This document shows positions 1 through 6,182 of a DNA stretch of 16,796 nt, piece after piece. The position numbers were made by a program, and so were the translations under genes. Source of the DNA: Pseudomonadota bacterium (lineage in GTDB: Bacteria > Pseudomonadota > Gammaproteobacteria > Burkholderiales > Rhodocyclaceae); assembly GCA_009778425.1 (NCBI GenBank), contig WRJU01000240.1, positions 1 through 16,796 on the forward strand, written 5' to 3'. The first letter of the stretch is position 1. Every line of letters begins with the position of its first letter. The notes beneath the pieces are model-generated. The model was not told the origin of the DNA and did not search any database. It saw only the letters and a list, made by a program, of their open reading frames with translations.

Positions 1-6
1 GCAGCC

Positions 7-35
7 TGTACATAGGGTGATATTCTGCGTAAAAT
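7..35 (+). promoter_or_regulatory. possible sigma70 promoter upstream of argD
   Basis: TGTACA at 7-12 (4 of 6 match to TTGACA) and TAAAAT at 30-35 (5 of 6 match to TATAAT) are separated by 17 nt. Transcription would begin near position 42, just before the hairpin at 53-75. The promoter would therefore drive argD and argF only if the hairpin is read through. It could instead be a chance match next to the end of a gene lying outside the window. Called from sequence match alone. Confidence 0.4.
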
Positions 36-52
36 CGCGTGCATTGTTATTG

Positions 53-84
53 CACGGCGGCTTTTTGCCGCCGTGTGCTTTTTT
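53..84 (+). terminator. rho-independent terminator or attenuator-like hairpin before argD
   Basis: A perfect 9-bp GC-rich stem (CACGGCGGC at 53-61 with GCCGCCGTG at 67-75) closes a TTTTT loop and is followed by six T residues at 79-84, the classic intrinsic terminator layout on the + strand. It most simply ends an upstream gene outside the window. Its position between a possible promoter (7-35) and argD (start 109) also allows a leader attenuator, but no leader peptide is visible. Confidence 0.75.
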
Positions 85-108
85 GCTCCATCTTGTCGGA
101 GTTCAAGT

Positions 109-1287
109 ATGCCGTCTTCACATGTCATGAATACCTACGCTCGTCTGCCGGTTGCGTTTACGCATGGGCAAGGCACATGCCTTTTCGATGAAGCGGGTAA
201 ACGGTATCTCGATGCGCTTGCAGGTATTGCGGTCTCTACCCTCGGCCACAACCATCCGCGCCTGGTGGAAGCAATTTCCCGCCAGGCGGGCAGGGTGCTG
301 CATACCTCCAATCTCTACCGCATCCCTTTGCAGGAAGAACTGGCCGCGCGTCTGGCGAATCTCTCCGGGATGGACGAAGTGTTTTTCTGCAATTCCGGGC
401 TGGAAGCCAACGAAGCGGCGATCAAGCTCGCGCGCTTTTACGGGCACAAGAAAAAAGGCGTTGAACTGCCGTCGATCATCGTCATGGAACAAGCCTTCCA
501 CGGGCGTTCGCTGGCAACCCTTTCGGCGACCGCCAACCGCAAGGCGCAGGCGGGTTTCGAGCCGCTGGTTCCGGGATTCGTCCGGGTTCCTTACGGGGAT
601 ATGGACGCGGTGCGCCAGATCGCTTCGCGCAGCCGCGACGTGGTGGCGGTGATGCTGGAAGTCCTCCAGGGCGAGGGCGGCGTCAACGTTGTGAGCGACG
701 AATACCTGCGCGCCCTGCGCGCCCTGTGCGATGAGCAAGGCTGGCTCCTGATGGTCGATGAGGTGCAGTGCGGCACGGGCCGCACCGGCAAATGGTTTGG
801 CTGGAAGCATGCGGATGTGCGGCCCGACGTCATGACGCTTGCCAAGGGGCTCGCCTCTGGGGTTCCTATTGGGGCTTGCCTGACTTCGGGACGGGCTGCC
901 GGGCTTTTCCAGCCGGGCAATCACGGCTGTACGTTCGGTGGCAACCCGCTGGCTTGTGCGGCGGCGCTCGCCACGCTCGATGTCATCGCCGAAGAGGGGT
1001 TGATGGACAACGCGACGCGCGTCGGGGAGGCTATCCGTGCCGGGTTCAGAAAGGCGCTCGAAGGCGTGGCGGGTGTGGTGGACATTCGCGGGCGCGGGCT
1101 GATGATCGGCATCGAACTCGACCGCCCATGCGGTGAGTTGGTCACGCGCGCGCTCGATGCCGGGTTGCTCATCAACGTGACATCGGACAACGTAGTGCGC
1201 CTGTTGCCTGCGCTTATTTTCAGCGACAGCGACGCTAAAACCCTCGTCGAAGGGCTTGCGCCGCTGATTCGTGAGTTTTTGTCTTAA
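109..1287 (+). CDS. argD: acetylornithine aminotransferase (class III, PLP-dependent)
   Basis: ArgD converts N-acetylglutamate 5-semialdehyde and glutamate to N2-acetylornithine and 2-oxoglutarate in cytoplasmic arginine synthesis. Many bacterial ArgD proteins also act as succinyldiaminopimelate aminotransferase in lysine synthesis. The 392-residue protein has the usual length. Visible class III features are the FCNSGLEANE phosphate/cofactor region at 93-102, HGRSLATLSAT at 131-141, the VDEVQCGTGRTG block at 216-227 with the cofactor Asp217, and the Schiff-base lysine K246 in TLAKGLASG. FGGNPLA at 276-282 is also conserved. The start at 109 is chosen because GGAG at 98-101 lies 7 nt upstream; a longer frame from 73 would run through the terminator T-tract, and an internal ATG at 127 is a weaker alternative. 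argF follows after 32 nt, so the two are probably co-transcribed. Confidence 0.96.
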   Translation: MPSSHVMNTYARLPVAFTHGQGTCLFDEAGKRYLDALAGIAVSTLGHNHPRLVEAISRQAGRVLHTSNLYRIPLQEELAARLANLSGMDEVFFCNSGLEANEAAIKLARFYGHKKKGVELPSIIVMEQAFHGRSLATLSATANRKAQAGFEPLVPGFVRVPYGDMDAVRQIASRSRDVVAVMLEVLQGEGGVNVVSDEYLRALRALCDEQGWLLMVDEVQCGTGRTGKWFGWKHADVRPDVMTLAKGLASGVPIGACLTSGRAAGLFQPGNHGCTFGGNPLACAAALATLDVIAEEGLMDNATRVGEAIRAGFRKALEGVAGVVDIRGRGLMIGIELDRPCGELVTRALDAGLLINVTSDNVVRLLPALIFSDSDAKTLVEGLAPLIREFLS

Positions 1288-1319
1288 GTAATAATGATGG
1301 CCGGGAGGGAAAACCGCCA

Positions 1320-2255
1320 ATGACTTCGATTTCAAGTCCGCTCAGGCATTACCTGCAATTCAAGGATTTCAGCGCCGAAGAGTACGCGTACTTGTTCCGG
1401 CGCGCGCGCTGGATCAAGGACAAATTCAAGCGTTACGAAACTCACCATCCGCTGTTCGACCGCTCGCTGGTGATGATTTTCGAGAAGGCCAGCACACGCA
1501 CGCGACTCTCGTTCGAGGCCGGGATGCAGCAGCTTGGCGGCTCGGCAATCTATCTCAATACGCGCGATTCGCAACTTGGGCGCGGCGAGCCGGTCTATGA
1601 CACGGCGCAGGTGATCTCCCGCATGTGCGACCTCGTCATGATCCGCACGTTCGAGCAGAGCACGGTTGAGCAACTGGCCGCCGTTTCCCGCGTACCGGTC
1701 ATCAACGGATTGACCAACGCCTATCACCCCTGCCAGGTGCTTGCCGATATTTTTACTTTTATCGAGCATCGCGGCCCCATCGCGGGCAAAACCGTCGTCT
1801 GGGTCGGCGACCCCAACAACATGTGCAGCACCTGGCTTCAGGCCGCCGAAGTGCTGGATTTTCGCGTCCACGTTTCCTCGCCGCCGGGCTACGGCATCGA
1901 GCCGGAAAAAATCGGCCTTGCCGGGACGGATCATTTCCAGTTGTTCGACGACCCGAAAGACGCTTGCCGGGGCGCGCATCTCGTCACGACCGACGTGTGG
2001 ACGTCGATGGGTTTTGAAGCCGAAAACGAAGCGCGCCGCCAGGCGTTCGCCGGATGGTGCGTCGACTCCGACATGATGGCCGTGGCTGCGCCCGAGTCCG
2101 TGTTCATGCACTGCTTGCCCGCGCACCGGGGCGAAGAAGTTTCCCCGGAAGTGATCGACGGCCCACAATCGGTCGTCTGGGATGAAGCCGAAAACCGTTT
2201 GCATGCGCAAAAGGCGCTAATGGAATTCCTCGTACTGGGTCGCGTGGATGAGTAA
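1320..2255 (+). CDS. argF: ornithine carbamoyltransferase
   Basis: This enzyme joins carbamoyl phosphate and ornithine to make citrulline in the cytoplasm, the sixth step of arginine synthesis. The 311-residue protein matches the family length and has all signature motifs: the carbamoyl-phosphate loop STRTR at 58-62, HPCQ at 136-139, the ornithine-side DVWTSMG at 225-231 and the HCLPAHRGEEV block at 264-274 with its active-site cysteine. GGGAGG at 1303-1308 lies 11 nt before the ATG, slightly long but the only candidate. It sits 32 nt after argD, which suggests an argDF operon. In many betaproteobacteria argG follows nearby. Here the next gene is a broken fragment on the opposite strand, so the arginine cluster may have been cut short. 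Confidence 0.97.
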   Translation: MTSISSPLRHYLQFKDFSAEEYAYLFRRARWIKDKFKRYETHHPLFDRSLVMIFEKASTRTRLSFEAGMQQLGGSAIYLNTRDSQLGRGEPVYDTAQVISRMCDLVMIRTFEQSTVEQLAAVSRVPVINGLTNAYHPCQVLADIFTFIEHRGPIAGKTVVWVGDPNNMCSTWLQAAEVLDFRVHVSSPPGYGIEPEKIGLAGTDHFQLFDDPKDACRGAHLVTTDVWTSMGFEAENEARRQAFAGWCVDSDMMAVAAPESVFMHCLPAHRGEEVSPEVIDGPQSVVWDEAENRLHAQKALMEFLVLGRVDE

Positions 2256-2305
2256 GCCGTTGAGCTTTGAATCGTGCGTTTGACTCCCGAAAATTTCAGG
2301 GTGTT

Positions 2306-2323
2306 CCCTGCCTTCAGGCAGGG
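2306..2323. terminator. hairpin between convergent argF and the cls fragment
   Basis: CCCTGCC at 2306-2312 pairs perfectly with GGCAGGG at 2317-2323 around a TTCA tetraloop. It sits 50 nt after the argF stop and 23 nt beyond the end of the opposing cls fragment, where a shared terminator is expected. Neither side has a strong T-tract, so efficient intrinsic termination is doubtful. Confidence 0.45.
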
Positions 2324-2346
2324 GTAACTCAAACTTAATATCTGAC

Positions 2347-2634
2347 TCATTGGGTCATTTCGATGAGTTCGATGTCCTTTCTGAACAGGTCGTTGACCAA
2401 GGTTGAAAAATCCACGCCCTTAGCGTTGGTCAGGGCGTCGATTACGCGCAGCCCCGTGGCGTCAGTGGCGAAGATGTAGGTCTGGAGCAGGATTTCCTGT
2501 TGCGCTGCGTCGATGGCTTCCAGCAGGGCGGGGAAAAAAGCCTCGCCATTTTCCAACAGGGTGATCGTGTTGCCCCGGAGCCATTTGCCGCCGGCCTTGG
2601 TCCTGAGCCGGGCGGGGATTGCCTGCACACGCAT
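2347..2634 (-). pseudogene. truncated cardiolipin synthase with a foreign C-terminal tail
   Basis: Residues 1 to about 70 read like the N-terminus of a ClsB-type cardiolipin synthase (phospholipase D superfamily): ENGEAFFPALLEAID, then EILLQTYIFATDATG, then VIDALTNA. In a complete protein of roughly 380 residues or more, this part is followed by two HKD catalytic motifs. Here both are absent. After TNA the frame continues with KGVDFSTLVNDLFRKDIELIE and stops at residue 95. That tail does not fit a cardiolipin synthase; it resembles the last helix of a ribbon-helix-helix antitoxin (judged by eye). The join is near 2420-2427. The product cannot be a working synthase. It begins 12 nt after the nadA stop, with no clear Shine-Dalgarno sequence, so the intact ancestor was probably co-transcribed with nadA. 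Confidence 0.75.
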
Positions 2635-2646
2635 GGCTTGTTTGGG

Positions 2647-3768
2647 TCAGAACGTCTCCAGCATGCGGGTGAGCGCCGTCCGCGCCTGTTCGGCTTCGCG
2701 CGCGGGAACCCGGATGGGGTTGACGATATTGCCGTTGGCGAGGTTTTCCAGTGCCCAGGCCAAGTGTTGCGGGTCGATGCGCTGCATGGTTGAGCACATG
2801 CACACGGTGGGGGCCATGAACTTGATGATTTTGCCTTGGGCTTTCAGTTGCTCTGCAAGGCGGCTGACCAGGTTCAATTCGGTTCCGACCAGCCAGCGCG
2901 TATCGGGCGGGGCGGCAGTGACGGTTTCAAGGATGAATTCGGTGGAACCGACGTGGTCGGACTCCCGGCACACGTCGAGATTGCATTCGGGGTGCGAAAT
3001 TACGAAACCGTCCGGATATTGCGCGCGCCATTGCCGGATGTGCTCGACCTGGAACATCTGGTGCACGGAGCAATGCCCTTTCCAGAGCAGGATGCGGGCG
3101 TGTTCGATTTCTTTTGCCGTCAGGCCACCGTTTTCGAGATCAGGGTCCCAGACTGCCATCTGGTCGAGCGGAATGCCTTTCTTGTAGCCTGTCCAGCGTC
3201 CGAGGTGCTGGTCGGGGAAGAACAGGACTTTTTCGCGCCGCGCCAGTGCCCAGTCGATGATTGCGGGGGCGTTGGTGGAGGTACAGACGATGCCGCCGCG
3301 CTCGCCGCAAAAGGCTTTGAGGTCGGCGGCGGAGTTGATGTAGGTGACGGGCGTGATTCGCGCCTCTATTGTGCCGAGCGCGTCGGTGAGTTCATCCCAG
3401 CAACGTTCTACTTTTTCCAGATCGGCCATGTCGGCCATCGAGCAGCCTGCGGCGAGGTCGGGCAGGATGACGGTCTGCTCCGGGTGCGACAGGATGTCGG
3501 CCACTTCGGCCATGAAATGTACGCCGCAGAAAAGGATGAATTCCGCGTTCGTGCGCGCCGCCAGACGCGCGAGCTTGAGCGAGTCGCCAGTGAGGTCGGC
3601 ATAGCGGTAAACGCTCTCGCGCTGGTAATGGTGGGCGAGAAGCACGACGCGCTGGCCGAGGCGCGCGCGCGCCTCGATGATGCGCGCCCCGGCTTGTTCG
3701 TCGGAGAGCGAGGCGAAAGATTTGAACTCTTGAACCGGGTTCGCGGTGGTGTTGCTTGTGTAGCTCAT
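2647..3768 (-). CDS. nadA: quinolinate synthase A
   Basis: NadA condenses iminoaspartate with dihydroxyacetone phosphate to form quinolinate, the de novo precursor of NAD, using a [4Fe-4S] cluster in the cytoplasm. The 373-residue protein shows LLAHHYQRESVYRYAD at 43-58, FCGVHFMAE at 80-88, DQHLGRWTG at 186-194 and HPECN at 259-263. Likely cluster ligands by comparison with E. coli NadA are C109 (AAGCSMAD), C233 (KGHCSVHQMF) and C325 (VCMCSTM). The start at 3768 (MSYTSN) is preferred. The longer frame would need a TTG codon at 3825 and adds 19 residues unlike the family; GGGA lies shortly upstream of 3768. nadB and nadC are not in the window. Divergent from the CDF gene, with 90 nt between the two start codons; no convincing promoter pair was found there. 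Confidence 0.95.
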   Translation of the reverse strand: MSYTSNTTANPVQEFKSFASLSDEQAGARIIEARARLGQRVVLLAHHYQRESVYRYADLTGDSLKLARLAARTNAEFILFCGVHFMAEVADILSHPEQTVILPDLAAGCSMADMADLEKVERCWDELTDALGTIEARITPVTYINSAADLKAFCGERGGIVCTSTNAPAIIDWALARREKVLFFPDQHLGRWTGYKKGIPLDQMAVWDPDLENGGLTAKEIEHARILLWKGHCSVHQMFQVEHIRQWRAQYPDGFVISHPECNLDVCRESDHVGSTEFILETVTAAPPDTRWLVGTELNLVSRLAEQLKAQGKIIKFMAPTVCMCSTMQRIDPQHLAWALENLANGNIVNPIRVPAREAEQARTALTRMLETF

Positions 3769-3858
3769 TTCTGTTCCCAGGCAAGGCCGGAATGATGCCA
3801 GCCGCCAATAGTGTTCTAGAATCAACAGTATTTGAGTATATCGCTTGATACTTGTTCC

Positions 3859-5031
3859 ATGTCCCCGCCTTCATCTTCATCCAAACCAGGAAATGCCAGT
3901 GCCGAACGCGCGCGTTCCATCCGGAATGTCACGCTGGTGGGTGTCTTCATCAATTCCGTCCTGACGATCGGGCAGATCATCGTCGGCCTGTTTGCCAATG
4001 CTTTCAGCCTGGTGGCCGACGCCATGCACACGCTCTCAGACCTGGCGGCGGATTTCATGGTGCTGGCTGCAGGACAGCAGGGTGCGAATCCTGCCGATCT
4101 CGATCATCCCTACGGTCATGGGCGTATCGAGACGGTTGCGACGCTGGTTCTCGGCATCTCGCTCGTGGCGGTGGGCATCGGGTTCTTATGGGCATCCGGC
4201 ATGCGGCTGCAAACGATGGGCAGCCAACCGCCCCTGCATCCGGTAGCGCTCGTGATGGCGCTCGTCGCGCTGGTGGGGAAGGAAATCCTGTTCCGTTATA
4301 CGCTTGCAGGCGGGCGCCGCCTGAAATCGCCCATGCTCGAAGCCAATGCCTGGCATGCCCGTTCCGATGCCGCTTCAACGCTGGTGGTGGCCATCGGCAT
4401 TGGAGGCAGTCTGGCCGGTTATCCGTTTCTGGAGCCGCTGGCCGCTGCCGTGGTTGGTTTCATCATCCTTCGCATAGGCGTCCTGCAAAGCTGGCATGCG
4501 GTGCGCGAGTTGATCGACACCGGCCTGCCCAATGAAGAACTCGTCCGTCTGCGCCAAACCATCAGCGATACGCCGGGTGTCGCAGGATTGCACGAACTGC
4601 GTACCCGCCGCATGGCGCACCGTGTGCTGTGCGACGCGCACGTCCAGGTCGATTCCCGGATTACGGTTTCGGAAGGCCATTACATCTCGGAGAGCGTATT
4701 GCTGGCCGTGCGCCAGGCGCATTCCGAAATTGGCGAAGTGCTCGTCCATGTCGATACCGAGAATGACGACACGGAGCAGCTTTTCGCCGAGCGCGCCGAA
4801 CGGCTCCCGGATCGCGCCGCCGTGCTCGCGGATCTCGCCACGCTCATTGGGGAACATCTGCCGCTCCAGCGGCTTCAACTCCATTATCTCGATGGGCGGG
4901 TCGAAATTGAGGCGTATTGTTCGCCGGACGCGCAGATTCCCGATGCTGGAGCTTTCAAACAGCGCGTGGATGCCTGGCTGGCCGAGCGGCCCTGCTATCG
5001 CGGGGTGAGCTTTTATCGTGTTTTGGGCTGA
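3859..5031 (+). CDS. cation diffusion facilitator family metal exporter (probably Zn2+)
   Basis: CDF proteins are inner-membrane antiporters that exchange cytoplasmic divalent metal for protons. The 390-residue protein has an N-terminal membrane domain (TM1 near 24-45, TM2 near 48-72, TM3 near 93-112, TM4 near 127-147, TM5/6 near 164-208) and a soluble C-terminal domain. The transport site is readable as H57-xxx-D61 in TM2 (AMHTLSD) and H166-xxx-D170 in TM5 (WHARSD). A His in TM2, where FieF has Asp, is the pattern of Zn-preferring CDFs; metal choice remains an inference. HPYGHGRIE at 83-91 is a family hallmark. The C-terminal part, about 180 residues, is longer than the minimal cytoplasmic domain. 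Neither the ATG at 3859 nor the upstream TTG at 3832 has a visible ribosome-binding site, so the start is uncertain and leaderless translation is possible. Confidence 0.9.
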   Translation: MSPPSSSSKPGNASAERARSIRNVTLVGVFINSVLTIGQIIVGLFANAFSLVADAMHTLSDLAADFMVLAAGQQGANPADLDHPYGHGRIETVATLVLGISLVAVGIGFLWASGMRLQTMGSQPPLHPVALVMALVALVGKEILFRYTLAGGRRLKSPMLEANAWHARSDAASTLVVAIGIGGSLAGYPFLEPLAAAVVGFIILRIGVLQSWHAVRELIDTGLPNEELVRLRQTISDTPGVAGLHELRTRRMAHRVLCDAHVQVDSRITVSEGHYISESVLLAVRQAHSEIGEVLVHVDTENDDTEQLFAERAERLPDRAAVLADLATLIGEHLPLQRLQLHYLDGRVEIEAYCSPDAQIPDAGAFKQRVDAWLAERPCYRGVSFYRVLG

Positions 5032-5059
5032 GATAAGGTGTGGCGTGCTCATGTTGTGG

Positions 5060-5078
5060 AGGTTACGTATAGTAACCT
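5060..5078. promoter_or_regulatory. perfect inverted repeat, possible operator
   Basis: AGGTTAC at 5060-5066 and GTAACCT at 5072-5078 form a 7-bp perfect inverted repeat around GTATA. A TATACT hexamer (5 of 6 match to a -10 box) follows at 5093-5098, so the repeat would overlap a -35 region of a promoter reading toward the 83-residue gene at 5209. There is no T-tract, which argues against a terminator for the CDF gene. The 177-nt gap 5032-5208 holds nothing else firm. A 44-codon GTG-started frame at 5056-5190 is open but has no ribosome site or recognisable sequence. Confidence 0.4.
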
Positions 5079-5208
5079 AAGCGTCTTGACGTTATACTTG
5101 AATCAGCTTGTCTCGCTTCAGGCCGTAAGCGTAACCGAGCGACGGAGATTGCGGTTCAAGCCTTCGTGCGGCGTTGTCCGCTCAGCATGAGTTACTGAGG
5201 AATCAGCT

Positions 5209-5460
5209 ATGTTGCGCTTGAACAACCGTGTCAGATTCACAAACGCCGAAACCGACAAGATGCTGACAATCGGCATCGACCTCTGTGGTGTGCGTACTCA
5301 GTCCGGCATCAATGCGGAATTCGCCCGTTGGGCCAACGCGCTTGCGCAGCGGCGTCCGGATTTGCTGGAAAAAATTGCTCGTGAGTTGACCAAGGCCGTG
5401 CAGCGGTTGGAAAAACCAGAAGCCGCCCTCGATAGTAAGGAGCTGAAACCGAGTTGGTAA
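5209..5460 (+). CDS. hypothetical protein, 83 residues
   Basis: Not recognised. The protein is small and soluble, with no signal peptide or membrane segment. Residues 1-30 (MLRLNNRVRF, then MLTIGIDLCGVRTQ) look like a short mixed region. Residues 35-70 form one long charged amphipathic stretch (NAEFARWANALAQRRPDLLE followed by KIARELTKAVQRLEK) likely to be helical. A good Shine-Dalgarno sequence (TGAGG ending at 5200, 8 nt before the ATG) supports real translation. It stands alone on the + strand between a CDF exporter and the convergent toxin gene, with 31 nt separating the two stop codons. An inverted repeat at 5060-5078 may control it. The sequence looks less GC-rich than the flanking housekeeping genes (by eye). 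A regulatory or accessory role is possible, but nothing in the sequence assigns one. Confidence 0.65.
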   Translation: MLRLNNRVRFTNAETDKMLTIGIDLCGVRTQSGINAEFARWANALAQRRPDLLEKIARELTKAVQRLEKPEAALDSKELKPSW

Positions 5461-5491
5461 CGGCAGCCTGAGTGAAGAGAGGGGCGAATTT

Positions 5492-5818
5492 TTACTTGGC
5501 AATCCCCAGAAAAACCGCCAAGCAGCGCTCGACCTCTATCAGAGTATCCGCGCCAATGCGCCCGAAGGTTTGACCTATTTTGTCATGCTTGACGGTGATG
5601 GCCTTGTCTACCATCACCTGCGAAGGTTTCTGTAGGCCGTTCTCTGTACTGGGTTGAACAGTGACGCGAAAAAATGGCGCAGCAACCAGCGTACTTGTTA
5701 CCGGCAGCACCGTTACGGTCATGTGTTCGTCAAACTGATCGGCCTGAATGACCAAAGCAAGCCTTGGCTTACCAAAATCGCCTTGCGTGGTGATGGTTAC
5801 GAAGTCGCCCCGTTTCAT
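5492..5818 (-). CDS. MazF/PemK-family toxin of a type II toxin-antitoxin system
   Basis: MazF-type toxins are small cytoplasmic endoribonucleases that cut mRNA at short sequences and are blocked by a bound antitoxin. The 108-residue length is typical. Visible features are the N-terminal MKRGDFVTI strand, GKPRLALVIQ at 16-25 with the expected catalytic Arg19, PVTST at 39-43 contributing the active-site Thr/Ser, and the conserved LQKPSQVMVDKAITV stretch at 62-76, followed by IGQTFGRI. Its ATG overlaps the antitoxin stop by four bases (ATGA at 5815-5818), so translation is coupled, the usual way to keep antitoxin ahead of toxin. The fold is intact and no key residue is missing. The RNA target cannot be read from sequence. 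Confidence 0.9.
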   Translation of the reverse strand: MKRGDFVTITTQGDFGKPRLALVIQADQFDEHMTVTVLPVTSTLVAAPFFRVTVQPSTENGLQKPSQVMVDKAITVKHDKIGQTFGRIGADTLIEVERCLAVFLGIAK

Positions 5819-6039
5819 TCCGTCCAGCCGTTCACATCGGCTAAAGCTTCATCCATGAAGTGCTGCAACGCCATGTCGGCCATGTCCGCCTGAGCGGCAA
5901 GGCGAGACTGGCGGCGGCATTCCTCAGCAAAATCCGCTCGGCGTGTGTCCTGCACCCAAATCTGTACTGGGCGAAGCCCCGCCATGCGTAATGTGTTGCG
6001 GTGCTTTTGAACCCTGGCATTTACGTGCATGTTCGCCAT
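5815..6039 (-). CDS. MazE-like antitoxin (DUF3018 family)
   Basis: This 74-residue protein matches the DUF3018 antitoxin-MazE-like family by eye: VNARVQKHRNTLRMAGLRPV near the start, VQIWVQDTRRADFAEECRRQ in the middle and MDEALADVNGWTE at the end. The N-terminal half is expected to bind DNA and repress its own promoter, and the acidic C-terminal half to cover the toxin. AGAGG at 6048-6052 lies 8 nt before the ATG, a good ribosome site. It is the first gene of the operon and overlaps the toxin by four bases. Two near-identical palindromic repeats upstream (6058-6102) are the likely binding sites. The operon sits between the 83-residue hypothetical gene and maeB, whose terminators or convergent ends isolate it from its neighbours, as expected of an acquired module. 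Confidence 0.88.
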   Translation of the reverse strand: MANMHVNARVQKHRNTLRMAGLRPVQIWVQDTRRADFAEECRRQSRLAAQADMADMALQHFMDEALADVNGWTE

Positions 6040-6057
6040 GTGAGATACCTCTTCTAC

Positions 6058-6102
6058 TCGTTACATGCAACAAGATAACTGGATTTTTCGTTACATGCAA
6101 CA
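6058..6102 (-). promoter_or_regulatory. toxin-antitoxin promoter with two tandem palindromic operators
   Basis: The 15-mer TCGTTACATGCAACA (+ strand) occurs twice without mismatch, at 6058-6072 and 6088-6102, exactly 30 bp apart (about three helical turns). Each copy holds the 12-bp near-palindrome GTTGCATGTAAC (read on the - strand) with one non-pairing position per half. On the - strand, TTGCAT at 6100-6095 (inside the upstream copy) and TATCTT at 6077-6072 are 17 nt apart and form a weak sigma70 promoter. Transcription would start inside the downstream copy. A repressor holding both copies would cover the -35, the -10 and the start site, the expected layout for autoregulation by the antitoxin or toxin-antitoxin complex. 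Confidence 0.7.
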
Positions 6103-6125
6103 TGTGGTGTGGTGCTTCATGAAAA

Positions 6126-6164
6126 GCAAAACGCCGCTCCGGTTTGATCGGGCGGCGTTTTTGC
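6126..6164. terminator. bidirectional rho-independent terminator after maeB
   Basis: AAAACGCCGC at 6128-6137 pairs with GCGGCGTTTT at 6152-6161, extended by a CCG/CGG inner pairing. T-tracts lie on both sides: TTTTT at 6158-6162 on +, and the complement of AAAA on -. It sits 19 nt beyond the maeB stop and would end maeB transcription on the - strand. It also shields the toxin-antitoxin promoter from maeB read-through. Confidence 0.85.
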
Positions 6165-6182
6165 TTGAACATTCGCTATAGG

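Noticed and set aside
118..1335. Long antisense frame opposite argD (405 codons)
   Set aside because: It mirrors argD codon structure in GC-rich DNA, has no ribosome site and resembles no family; argD is unambiguous.
2836..3795. Long + strand frame opposite nadA (319 codons)
   Set aside because: Shadow of nadA; no ribosome site and no recognisable domain.
5110..5175. tRNA-like GGTTCAAG segment
   Set aside because: No 5-bp T-stem, no acceptor stem or anticodon arm can be drawn around it.
5056..5190. 44-codon GTG-started frame upstream of the 83-residue gene
   Set aside because: No ribosome site, no family resemblance, and it starts within the palindromic region; likely chance.
5100..5208. 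9-bp direct repeat GAATCAGCT 100 bp apart as a possible insertion footprint
   Set aside because: A 9-bp match is plausible by chance over this span and no mobile-element sequence lies between the copies.
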